From positions 124,001-188,000 of the forward strand of contig NZ_FRCK01000003.1 in the NCBI RefSeq assembly GCF_900142875.1: a DNA stretch of 64,000 bases, in the 5' to 3' direction. Below the pieces are notes generated by a model. The model saw only the letters and a program-made list of their open reading frames with translations, was not told where the DNA came from and did no database searches. The translations under genes were made by a program, and so were the position numbers. Numbering within the stretch: position 1 is the stretch's first letter; the number at the start of each line of letters is the position of its first letter. This DNA is from Paracoccus solventivorans (GTDB taxonomy: Bacteria > Pseudomonadota > Alphaproteobacteria > Rhodobacterales > Rhodobacteraceae). Shown here one piece after another: positions 7,730-14,875 of the stretch.

Positions 7730-9238
7730 TCAGCGGCGGCCGCGCGAGGACGAACGGCGGTCGTCGTCGTCATCATAGCGGCTGGACGAGCGCGAGCGGC
7801 CGCGGCCGTAATCGTCGTCGTCATCGTCGCGGCGATGTTCCCAGCCAAGCCGTGCGGCTTCCGAATGGCCGCGGGGGTCGCCGAACCAGCCGCCTTGCCC
7901 GCGGTCGCGCGAAGAGCCGCGGTCGTCGTCGCGATCACGCCCGCCGCGCGAGGACGAGGAGTAGCGGCGGTCGTCGTCGTCGTAGCGGCTGGACGAGCGC
8001 GAGCGGCCGCGGCCGTAATCGTCGTCGTCATCGTCGCGGCGATGTTCCCAGCCCAGCCGCGCGGCTTCCGAATGGCCACGGGGATCGCCGAACCAGCCGC
8101 CTTGCCCGCGGTCGCGCGAATAGCCGCGATCGTCGTCATCGTCGTCGCGCCCGCGCGAGGAATAGCGGCGGTCGTCGTCGTCGTAGCGGCTGGACGAGCG
8201 CGAGCGTCCGCCACGGTCATCGTCGCTCATGAAACGGCCGCGGCTGTCGCGTTCACGATCATCGCTGTCGCGGCCAGAACTGCGCCCGCGACCGCCACGG
8301 TCGTCGTCGCTCATGAAGCGGCCGCGGCTGTCGCGTTCGCGGTCGTCGCTGTCCCGGCCAGAGCTGCGACCCCGGCCCCCACGATCGTCGTCGCTGACGA
8401 AACGCCCGTATTCGTCGCGCTCAGGCATGTTCGAATTCCTCGGCATGTTGTCCTCCTGAATTGCCGTAAGGTGCCGCAGACGCGGCGATCTTATGCCACC
8501 CCGTCGGGATGGCGCCGTAAGGTAGGAACCGAGGTCCCTGCCCAGGGCCGCCGGGTCGACCCCGGCCGCCTTTGCCTTTGCAAGAAGCCCGCTGCGGGGC
8601 TTTTCCTCGCGTTCGATGATCTCGCCGATCAGCCGTGCGGCGACCCGCAGTGCGGCCAGCGCCATGGGGCCGTAGAGCTGCTCTCCGGCGCGCAGCAGAA
8701 ACGACACCAGATCGCCGTCGATGGCGGTCTCGTTCAGCGCCGGGAACTCGCGCAGCCCGGCGTCGGTCGCGGATTCGTACAGCAGCTCATGCGCCGCGGC
8801 GTGGCGGGCCCAGGCCGAGGACAGGCGGTCCAGCAGCTCCTCGGCCTCTTCGCCGTCGGTCACCTTCGAGGCTTCGCCCAGCAGGGCGCGCAAGGTGCCG
8901 TGATGCGCCCGCAGCTGCGCGAAGCCATCATTGGCGATGTCGCCATCGTCATCGTCGTCATCATCGGTGTCGTCGTTCTGCGACCGCGCGGCCTGCCCCT
9001 GGACAGCATTGCGCGTCTGGGTTCCGGCGGCCGGTTTTTGGCCGAACTGGCCCGACTGCCCTTGGGCCGATTGACCCTGACCCGATTGGCCCTGACCCGA
9101 CTGGCTCTGGCTGCCCTGGCCTTGAGTCTGGTCCTGGTTCCCCGAAGCCGTGCTTCCCTGGGTCGCGCTGCCCTGCGCGGTGTCGCCCGGCTGATCGCCA
9201 TCCTTCTTTTTCCCGGATGGCTCTGCTTCGCGTGCCAT
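7730..9238 (-). CDS. Hemerythrin-like domain joined in frame to an Asp/Arg/Ser repeat protein
   Basis: One open frame of 502 residues from the ATG at 9238 (GGAGG upstream, EcfG-type promoter behind it). Residues ~1-85 are Gln/Gly/Ser-rich (QGQSGQGQ repeats) and end in an Asp run. Residues ~90-240 are helical and hemerythrin-like (LRAHHGTLRALLGEA, ARHAAAHELLYESA). From residue ~265 the protein is repetitive: three copies of RDEYGRF/RDSRGRF-type units, then two copies of GGWFGDPRGHSEAARLGW separated by Asp/Arg/Ser runs. A strong internal ribosome site and ATG at 8446 suggest the last 238 residues may also, or only, be made separately. The tail motif recalls KGG-type stress proteins. Confidence 0.55.
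   Translation of the reverse strand: MAREAEPSGKKKDGDQPGDTAQGSATQGSTASGNQDQTQGQGSQSQSGQGQSGQGQSAQGQSGQFGQKPAAGTQTRNAVQGQAARSQNDDTDDDDDDDGDIANDGFAQLRAHHGTLRALLGEASKVTDGEEAEELLDRLSSAWARHAAAHELLYESATDAGLREFPALNETAIDGDLVSFLLRAGEQLYGPMALAALRVAARLIGEIIEREEKPRSGLLAKAKAAGVDPAALGRDLGSYLTAPSRRGGIRSPRLRHLTAIQEDNMPRNSNMPERDEYGRFVSDDDRGGRGRSSGRDSDDRERDSRGRFMSDDDRGGRGRSSGRDSDDRERDSRGRFMSDDDRGGRSRSSSRYDDDDRRYSSRGRDDDDDDRGYSRDRGQGGWFGDPRGHSEAARLGWEHRRDDDDDDYGRGRSRSSSRYDDDDRRYSSSSRGGRDRDDDRGSSRDRGQGGWFGDPRGHSEAARLGWEHRRDDDDDDYGRGRSRSSSRYDDDDDRRSSSRGRR
8446..8458 (-). promoter_or_regulatory. Internal ribosome binding site and alternative start at 8446
   Basis: AGGAGG sits 5 bases before an ATG at 8446 on the minus strand, in frame with the longer hemerythrin-like frame. 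It would give a separate 238-residue protein (7730-8446) starting MPRNSNMPERDEYGRF. This is one of the strongest Shine-Dalgarno matches in the region, and it decides whether one or two proteins are made. Confidence 0.6.
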
Positions 9239-9267
9239 GTGGTCGCCTCCATGCTGTGGGCGCCCTG

Positions 9268-9292
9268 AACCGGCGGCGGAGGCAAATGTTCC
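9268..9292 (-). promoter_or_regulatory. EcfG-type promoter of the hemerythrin-like gene
   Basis: Minus-strand GGAAC (9288-9292), 17 bases, GTT (9268-9270), 30 bases before the ATG at 9238. The spacer composition (CCGCCGCCG before GTT) is close to that of the promoters at 10673 and 14672. Confidence 0.75.
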
Positions 9293-9401
9293 AGAGGAAA
9301 AGCGGCGAAGCCGGGGGCGGACGGGATTTTTCTGCGCGTCTTGCGGGCGCCGGGGCAGGGGGGGAACCCCGTGTCGCCCCGCCGCCCGACTGGTGCCCGG
9401 G

Positions 9402-9815
9402 TCAGCCCGGATATCGGCGCCGCGCCTGGATTTCCTGCGCGAGCAGCCGGAAAAGCCATGGGCCCGGCTGCTCGAGCGCTGCCTCGCCCAGCTCGCCGCG
9501 CCGGCAGCTGCGGATCGCGCGTTCCAGCACCGCGGCCACCAGCCGCTCGGCCGCAGCCGCATCCTGCAGGGCTGGGCGCGCCTCGGCCAGCATGGCGCGG
9601 ATGATTGGGTCCAGGCTTTCAGGCGTGCACGCGGGCAGGGGGGCGGGCGGCGACTGGAACCGGATGTCCCCGTGCCAGGCGGCGCGGACCATAAGGCAGG
9701 CGCCCGCGCCCTTGTGGCCGGCGAGCGGCGGCGCGATGCCGGGGTCGGGTTCGGTGATCTCGCCTGCCGGCTGTTCGGCGGCGCGGTTGCCATTCCCCCG
9801 CTCCAGACTCCGCAA
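9402..9815 (-). CDS. Small protein with a sigma-region-2-like helix pair, TTG start
   Basis: 137 residues with a TTG start at 9815, preceded by AAGGAG at a 7-base spacing. The N-terminal ~55 residues are unremarkable. The C-terminal half (PIIRAMLAEARPALQD, ERLVAAVLERAIRS, PGPWLFRLLAQEIQARRR) resembles region 2 of ECF sigma factors; the local EcfG has AWLFTIMRNRFLTNCRK in the same place. No region 4 follows. It might be a free-standing sigma-2 mimic, a truncated sigma relic, or a chance likeness. Another frame on this strand starts at the nearby ATG and is equally long, so the call is tentative. Confidence 0.4.
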   Translation of the reverse strand: MRSLERGNGNRAAEQPAGEITEPDPGIAPPLAGHKGAGACLMVRAAWHGDIRFQSPPAPLPACTPESLDPIIRAMLAEARPALQDAAAAERLVAAVLERAIRSCRRGELGEAALEQPGPWLFRLLAQEIQARRRYPG

Positions 9816-9950
9816 GATCCCGCTCCTTCATCACCCCGGGGGGCGGCGGGCGGACACTCGCACCCGCCCGTTTCGCCGACAGGGGGAAAGCGCGCCGACC
9901 CGGCCGCGGTTCCCCGCAGCCGGCCGGGAATCGGAGGGAGCGGGATGCAA

Positions 9951-9986
9951 AAGGGGCCGGATCGCCCCGCGGCAATCCGGCCCCTT
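9951..9986 (-). terminator. Terminator after the SWFGD gene
   Basis: A perfect 12-bp stem (AAGGGGCCGGAT / ATCCGGCCCCTT) with a 12-base loop lies 35 bases beyond the stop at 10021. On the minus strand it is followed by TTGCATCC, which is only weakly T-rich. Confidence 0.6.
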
Positions 9987-10020
9987 GCCCGTCACTTGTG
10001 GCAGGCGCGCTTGCGGCGCC

Positions 10021-10617
10021 TTACCAGTCGTCGCGGTAGCGTCCGCCCATCCGGTTGTAGCCGCTGCGGGAATAAGCGCCGCGGCGGTCGTCGTCGTCGC
10101 GCAGCTCGTCCATGCGGCGGCGGCGCTCGGCCTCGTCGTCGCCGAACCAGGACGCCACCTCGTCGCCCGCGCGTTCCATCCAGCCGCGGTCGCCGCTGCG
10201 ATAGTCGCCGCTGCGGTAATCCCCGCTGCGATAGCCGCTGCGGCGGTCGTCATCGTCATAGCTGCGATAGCCGCGATAGCCCGAGCCATAGTCGGTGTCG
10301 CGCCCGGCGCGGCCCGCATAGCTCGAAGAGCCCGAGTAGCCCGCGCCATAACTCCGGTCGTAATCCCGGCTGCCGGACGAGCCCGCGCCGTAGCCGCGGT
10401 CGTAATCGCGGCTGCTGGACGCGCCCCCGTAGCTGCCGGTATTGCGGGACAGGCTGCCCTGGCCGGCGCGCCAGTAATCCTCCTGACGGGCCACGCGGCC
10501 CTGGCCCTGCGAGCCATAGCCCTCGCGGTAGCGGCTGCTGGACGCGCTGCCGTAGCTGCCGCGGTTGCGGTTTTCGTCCCAGCGGCTGCGCTCGTCATCC
10601 CTCCAGCGATCTGCCAT
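10021..10617 (-). CDS. SWFGD-motif Tyr/Ser/Arg-rich protein
   Basis: 198 residues with AGGAGG upstream of the ATG. The protein is hydrophilic and rich in Ser, Tyr, Arg and Gly (YGGASSSRDYDRGYGAG repeats, SGDYRSGDYRSGD). Near the C-terminus is GDEVASWFGDDEAERRRRMD, the SWFGD motif that names a small alphaproteobacterial family of unknown function. A matching EcfG-type promoter precedes it. It is probably an intrinsically disordered stress protein related in style to the repeat protein at 7730. Confidence 0.75.
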   Translation of the reverse strand: MADRWRDDERSRWDENRNRGSYGSASSSRYREGYGSQGQGRVARQEDYWRAGQGSLSRNTGSYGGASSSRDYDRGYGAGSSGSRDYDRSYGAGYSGSSSYAGRAGRDTDYGSGYRGYRSYDDDDRRSGYRSGDYRSGDYRSGDRGWMERAGDEVASWFGDDEAERRRRMDELRDDDDRRGAYSRSGYNRMGGRYRDDW

Positions 10618-10672
10618 GCTGTCCTCCTGTGTCACGGATTGATCCCTGCCATCGGCGATGGCGGGGGCGGAC

Positions 10673-10697
10673 AACCGGAAGCGGGGCGGATTGTTCC
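10673..10697 (-). promoter_or_regulatory. EcfG-type promoter of the SWFGD gene
   Basis: Minus-strand GGAAC (10693-10697), 17 bases, GTT (10673-10675), 55 bases before the ATG at 10617. Confidence 0.75.
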
Positions 10698-10726
10698 TGC
10701 GCGCGGGCGCGAAAATCGCGGCCCAC

Positions 10727-11200
10727 CTACCAGATCTGGGCCGGGCGGGCGATCATCAGCCACAAGATCCCCAGCACCGCGAAGAACGCCGGAAAGCCGA
10801 AGACGAACCAGACCCGGAACAGGCGGTGGTAGCGGGCGGGCAGTTCGGTGCCGTCGCGCAGCGCCGCCTGGGCCATGTCGCGCATCTGCATCTGGATCCA
10901 CACCACCGGCAGCCAGAACGCCCCGGTGACGATGTAAAGCAGGATCGACAGCACGATCCAGTGCTCGCCCAGCCCGTAGCCCATCACCCAGACCAGCGCC
11001 AGCCCGGTGACCGGCTGCGCCACCACCGCGGTGGCGGTGAACAGGAAATCCGCGATCACCACGATGCGCGCCACCCCGGCGATCAGCGGCTTGCTGCCGG
11101 TCCAATGCGCCAGCAGCATGAAGAAGGCGATGCCCGCCCCCGTCCCCAGCAGCACCGAGGCGCCGATGACATGCAGGTATTTCAGCGCGTAATACAGCAT
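10727..11200 (-). CDS. DUF2269-family integral membrane protein
   Basis: 157 residues, four hydrophobic helices. The opening YYALKYLHVIGASVLLGTGA and later VVAQPVTGLALVW, WLPVVWIQMQMRDMA and FPAFFAVLGILWLM are typical of DUF2269. The ATG overlaps the stop of the upstream SDR-DoxX gene (ATGA), so it is the last gene of the four-gene operon starting at 14644. Function unknown; the pairing with a DoxX-like domain suggests a shared membrane or redox role. Confidence 0.8.
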   Translation of the reverse strand: MLYYALKYLHVIGASVLLGTGAGIAFFMLLAHWTGSKPLIAGVARIVVIADFLFTATAVVAQPVTGLALVWVMGYGLGEHWIVLSILLYIVTGAFWLPVVWIQMQMRDMAQAALRDGTELPARYHRLFRVWFVFGFPAFFAVLGILWLMIARPAQIW

Positions 11201-12486
11201 CAGCGTTCGTCCAGGATGGCCAGCGCGACGAAATGCGCCATCAGGATCGGCCAGATCTTCAGCAGCGGTCCCAGCGGCTCGTTCCACAGCTCGGGCAGCA
11301 GCAGGGTGCCGGTGACGATGTAGAACGCCGACAGCGCGATCGCGGCCCACAACCCGCGCCGCGCGCTGGGGCGCCAGGCGATCGACAGCCCGACCGCCAG
11401 ATCGGCCAGCGCCCCGGCCACCACCCCCGGCCCGGCCAGCGGCCCGGTGCCGGCGCGGTGCATCAGCTCGACCCCGTTGTGATAGCCGGTGGTCAGCGAG
11501 ATCACCGCCGTGATCGTCCAGAACAGCACCAGCACCACCATCAGCACCGGCTTGATGACATAGAGCGGCGCGAACCAGCGTTCCTGCACCGAGACCGGGC
11601 GCCGGGCCAGCGCCTCGGACAGGCTCAGCGGAAAGATCCCCGTCGCCTCCATCCACGGGGCGGGATCGCCGACCGCGCCCTGGGTGATCTCGCGCCGGGC
11701 GGTGCTGCGCAGGGGCGGGCGCCAGCCCAGCCGCGCCGCCGCGTCGCCCAGCCGATAAAGCAGCGCTGCCAGCCACCCCGGCACCCCGATCCGCCGCGCC
11801 GGGCGCCAGCCCAGCCAGGCGCGATGCCGCGCCACCACCTCGGCAAAGGACAGGCGTTCCGGGCCGGCAAGCTCCAGCACCAGCCGGGCAGGGGCCTCGG
11901 GGCGGATCAGAAAGGCCACGGTCTCGGCCACGTCCTCCAGCGCCACCACCTGCAGCGGGCCGGTCGCGGGCATCACCGGCAGCAGCGGCAGCGCCGCCAG
12001 CCCGCGGATCAGGGCGCTGGCACCATAGACCGGGCCGCCCAGCACCACCGAGGGGCGCAGGATCACCCAGTCCAGATCCAGCGCCATCAGCGCCCGGTCC
12101 CCCGCCAGCTTGCTGGCCGAAAACCCCGACAGCTGGTGGCGGTCGACCCCGATGGCCGAGAAATGCAGGACGCGGCGCACGCCCGCCTCGGCGCAGGCGC
12201 GAAACAGCGCCTCGGCGCCGCTGTCATGGGCGGCGGCGGTATCCTCGCGCGGGCTGTCCTGCAGGACGCCGACGCAGTTCACCACCGCCTCGAACCCCTG
12301 CAGCTGCGCGCGCCAGCCCGCGGGGTCGGGGCGGGTGAAATCCATGCGCAGCCAGCCTGCGACCGCGCCCTGCCCGGGGCGCGGGGCGCCGCGGGTGGTG
12401 CCCCAGACCTCGTGCCCGTCCGCCGCCAGCCGGGTGCAGACGCTTTGCCCGATCAGCCCGCTTGCCCCTGTGACCAGCAGCTTCAT
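11200..12486 (-). CDS. NAD(P)-binding SDR-family protein with a DoxX-like membrane domain
   Basis: 428 residues. The N-terminal ~280 form an atypical short-chain dehydrogenase/epimerase fold: VTGASGLIGQSVCTRL at the start gives the GxxGxxG nucleotide site, with NCVGVLQDSP and HFSAIGVDRHQLSGFSASK following. The last ~130 residues hold four hydrophobic helices (VLMVVLVLFWTITAVISL; SAFYIVTGTLLLPELW) of DoxX-like type. It sits 7 bases after the DUF4142 gene and overlaps the DUF2269 gene. Substrate unknown. Confidence 0.8.
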   Translation of the reverse strand: MKLLVTGASGLIGQSVCTRLAADGHEVWGTTRGAPRPGQGAVAGWLRMDFTRPDPAGWRAQLQGFEAVVNCVGVLQDSPREDTAAAHDSGAEALFRACAEAGVRRVLHFSAIGVDRHQLSGFSASKLAGDRALMALDLDWVILRPSVVLGGPVYGASALIRGLAALPLLPVMPATGPLQVVALEDVAETVAFLIRPEAPARLVLELAGPERLSFAEVVARHRAWLGWRPARRIGVPGWLAALLYRLGDAAARLGWRPPLRSTARREITQGAVGDPAPWMEATGIFPLSLSEALARRPVSVQERWFAPLYVIKPVLMVVLVLFWTITAVISLTTGYHNGVELMHRAGTGPLAGPGVVAGALADLAVGLSIAWRPSARRGLWAAIALSAFYIVTGTLLLPELWNEPLGPLLKIWPILMAHFVALAILDER

Positions 12487-12493
12487 GGCGGGC

Positions 12494-13228
12494 TCAGGGC
12501 GTCTCGGGGGCCGCCGGCGCCGCAGGGGGCGCTGGCGACGCCGCGGCGGGGTCGGGAGAAGCGCCGGGGTCGGGGGTCGCGGCAGGGTCGGGGGTCGCGG
12601 CGGGGTCGGGGGTCGCGGCAGGGTCGGGACGCGCCACGGGTGCGGGGGTCACGGCCGGGGAAATGCCGGCCAGCCGCGCATGGATGTCGCGGGCGCGGTC
12701 GAGATGCCCCTGCACCACCGGCAGCAGCTCGGCCGCAAGGCGCTGAAGCTCGGCGTCCTGCCCGCCGGTCACCTCGGCCGACAGCAGCTGCACGGTCTTC
12801 TGGTGGTCGGTGATCTGGCCGCGGATATAGGCCAGGTCGAAATCACCGCCTTCGAGCCCGGCCAGCCGCTCCTGCATCGCCTGATGTTCGGGGTCCGGCC
12901 CCTCGGGCAGGGGCACGTTCGCGGCCTCGGCCAGCGCGGCAAGCCGCTCGTTGGCGTCGGAGTGGTCGCGCACCATCATCTCGGCAAAGCCGCGCAGCTC
13001 GTCCGAGCCGGCGCGGTCCAGCGCCAGCTGCGCCAGCGCCACCTCGGCCATGCCGCCGGCGGCCAGCAGCTGATAGGAGAGGGTGTCGTGGGCGTTGCGC
13101 TGGTGCGGCGCCGGGGTGGCCGCGTCCTGCATCGCCGTGTCGGGGGCCAGATTGCCGGGGTTGCCGATCTGGGCCAGCGCCGGGGCCGCCAGCAGCACCC
13201 ACCCCGCCGCGATCATCCTGGGGAACAT
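12494..13228 (-). CDS. Exported DUF4142 protein with a Pro/Ala/Asp repeat tail
   Basis: 244 residues; the ATG at 13228 is preferred over 13237 because AGGAAAGG then has proper spacing. A signal peptide ends around ALAQ. The helical DUF4142 domain covers about 45-180 (LLAAGGMAEVALAQLAL, FAEMMVRDHSDANERLAALA, HLDRARDIHARLAG). The C-terminus has repeats of DPAATP. DUF4142 proteins are periplasmic ferritin-like helical bundles of unknown role. It follows the di-heme cytochrome by 15 bases. Confidence 0.8.
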   Translation of the reverse strand: MFPRMIAAGWVLLAAPALAQIGNPGNLAPDTAMQDAATPAPHQRNAHDTLSYQLLAAGGMAEVALAQLALDRAGSDELRGFAEMMVRDHSDANERLAALAEAANVPLPEGPDPEHQAMQERLAGLEGGDFDLAYIRGQITDHQKTVQLLSAEVTGGQDAELQRLAAELLPVVQGHLDRARDIHARLAGISPAVTPAPVARPDPAATPDPAATPDPAATPDPGASPDPAAASPAPPAAPAAPETP

Positions 13229-13243
13229 GATGTCCATCCTTTC

Positions 13244-14644
13244 CTAAAGCGTCAGCAGATAGGCGGTCAGCGCCTCTTTCTCGTCGCCGCTCAGCCCCGT
13301 CCCCAGCACCAGGTTGAAGAACTCGACCGTGTCGGCCAGCGTCATCAGGCGGCCGTCGTGCAGATAGGGCGGCGAATCCTTGATGCCACGCAGGGTGAAG
13401 GTCTTGATCGGCCCGTCCGGCAGCGTCGCCATGTCGTTATGGACCTGCCCGGGCTTGTAGAACCGTTCAAGCTTCAGGTCGTGCATCTGGTTGTCCATGA
13501 AGGCGGTCTGCGGGTTGTGGCATTCCGCGCAGCGGCCCTTGCCCAGAAAGACCGCCTCGCCGGCCAGCTCCTGCTCGGTCGCGAGCGTGGGGTCCAGCCG
13601 CCCGAACGGGTCCAGCTTGGGGGCGGGGGGAAAGTCGATGATGTTCTGCATCTGCGCCATCATCGCCACCTGATTGGCGCGGTCGGGCAGATGCACGCCC
13701 TTGCGGGTGGCGCTGACGTGGTCGCCGTTGAAATAGGCGGTGCGCTGCTCGAACTCGGTGAAATCCTCGATCGAGCGCAGCGAGCGCTTCGAGCCGTGGA
13801 TCTGCTGGTTGAACATGCCGCGCAGGCTGGTGGTGTCCAGCCGGAAGCGGCTGGCCTGCGGGCGCACGTCCGGGGTCTGGTGAAACGCCGCGTTGCTGTG
13901 GAAGTTGGAATGGCAGTCGAGGCAGGCCACCCCCAGCGAGGGGTCGGCGACCTTGCGGTCCTCGGTCTGGTTGAACTCTTCCTGCGGGAATGGGGTCAGC
14001 AGCAGGCGCAGCCCTTCCATCTGCACGGGGGTGACCAGCCCGTTCATGATCTCGTAATAGTTGCGGATGGTCAGCAGCTCGCCGCGCGAGACGTCCCCCA
14101 GGTGCGGCTGGGTGGTCAGGAAGATCGGCGGCGGGAACTCGGGCGTCAGGTGGTCGGGCAGGTCGAAATCGACGTCGAATCGGCGCAGGTCGCGCTGTTC
14201 CTGCGCGGCGATCCGGTCGATCTGGTTCTGCGGGAACACCTGTCCGCCGGTGGCCTGCTTGACATGCGGCAGCGGCAGGAAGCCCTGCGGCAGCAGGTCG
14301 CCGTCGCGGATCTCGGCCGGGGTCATGGCGGCCAGCGAGTCCCAGTCCTGCCCCTCGGGCAGGCGCACTCGCACCCCCTCCTGCACCGGCTTGGTTCCGC
14401 CCGACATCATCGCCCCCGGCAGCGGCCGGTCCGCGAGATCATAGCGGCTGTCCAGCAGCTCGCGCTGGCGGGCCATGACGGCGGGCTTCTGCGCCTCGTC
14501 GATGGCGTGGGCGCGAGAGGGGGGCATCACCGGCAGCGGACGATAGGTGGTGTCCGGCGGCAAGGGATCGGCGGCGGCGGGCAGGGGCTGCGCGCCGGCC
14601 AACAACGCCGCGCAGATCGGGGCCAGGGCACGATGGACCGGCAT
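13244..14644 (-). CDS. Di-heme cytochrome c peroxidase-like protein
   Basis: 466 residues with AGGAGG before the ATG and a signal peptide ending near PAAADP. Two heme-binding motifs are visible: CLDCH in GVACLDCHSNFHS and CAECH in GKGRCAECHNPQ. The stretch FTLRGIKDSPPYLHDGRLMTLADTVEFFN is typical of the MauG/CcpA di-heme peroxidase superfamily. It is longer than classical CcpA (about 330). The protein would act in the periplasm, reducing peroxide or modifying a partner. It heads a four-gene operon driven by an EcfG-type promoter, which fits an oxidative or general stress role. Confidence 0.85.
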   Translation of the reverse strand: MPVHRALAPICAALLAGAQPLPAAADPLPPDTTYRPLPVMPPSRAHAIDEAQKPAVMARQRELLDSRYDLADRPLPGAMMSGGTKPVQEGVRVRLPEGQDWDSLAAMTPAEIRDGDLLPQGFLPLPHVKQATGGQVFPQNQIDRIAAQEQRDLRRFDVDFDLPDHLTPEFPPPIFLTTQPHLGDVSRGELLTIRNYYEIMNGLVTPVQMEGLRLLLTPFPQEEFNQTEDRKVADPSLGVACLDCHSNFHSNAAFHQTPDVRPQASRFRLDTTSLRGMFNQQIHGSKRSLRSIEDFTEFEQRTAYFNGDHVSATRKGVHLPDRANQVAMMAQMQNIIDFPPAPKLDPFGRLDPTLATEQELAGEAVFLGKGRCAECHNPQTAFMDNQMHDLKLERFYKPGQVHNDMATLPDGPIKTFTLRGIKDSPPYLHDGRLMTLADTVEFFNLVLGTGLSGDEKEALTAYLLTL

Positions 14645-14671
14645 GGCATCCTCCTTTTGCTGGGACGCGGT

Positions 14672-14696
14672 AACCGGCGGCGGGGCGGAATGTTCC
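14672..14696 (-). promoter_or_regulatory. EcfG-type promoter of the di-heme cytochrome operon
   Basis: Minus-strand GGAAC (14692-14696), 17 bases, GTT (14672-14674), 27 bases before the ATG at 14644. It probably drives four genes down to 10727. Confidence 0.78.
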
Positions 14697-14875
14697 CGTG
14701 TCGACTGTGGGTTGGTGGGGTGGCGGGCGCAGCGCCGCGGACCGCGGGGGAAGACGATTGCCCCCCCCCCCCCGCAAGCCGGCGGGCCTCGCACCCGCGG
14801 CGGCGGGCGCCGCGGGCATGTCAGTGTCGGTCGGTTTGCAGCGGCTTCACGGCCCCGGCTGGAGCCGTGGCATCC

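Noticed and set aside
9831..9975. Alternative frame starting MKERDLAESG near 9831
   Set aside because: Its translation is Arg/Pro-rich with no helix pattern, while the TTG-started frame shows sigma-like helices. The choice is uncertain, and this is noted in the feature.
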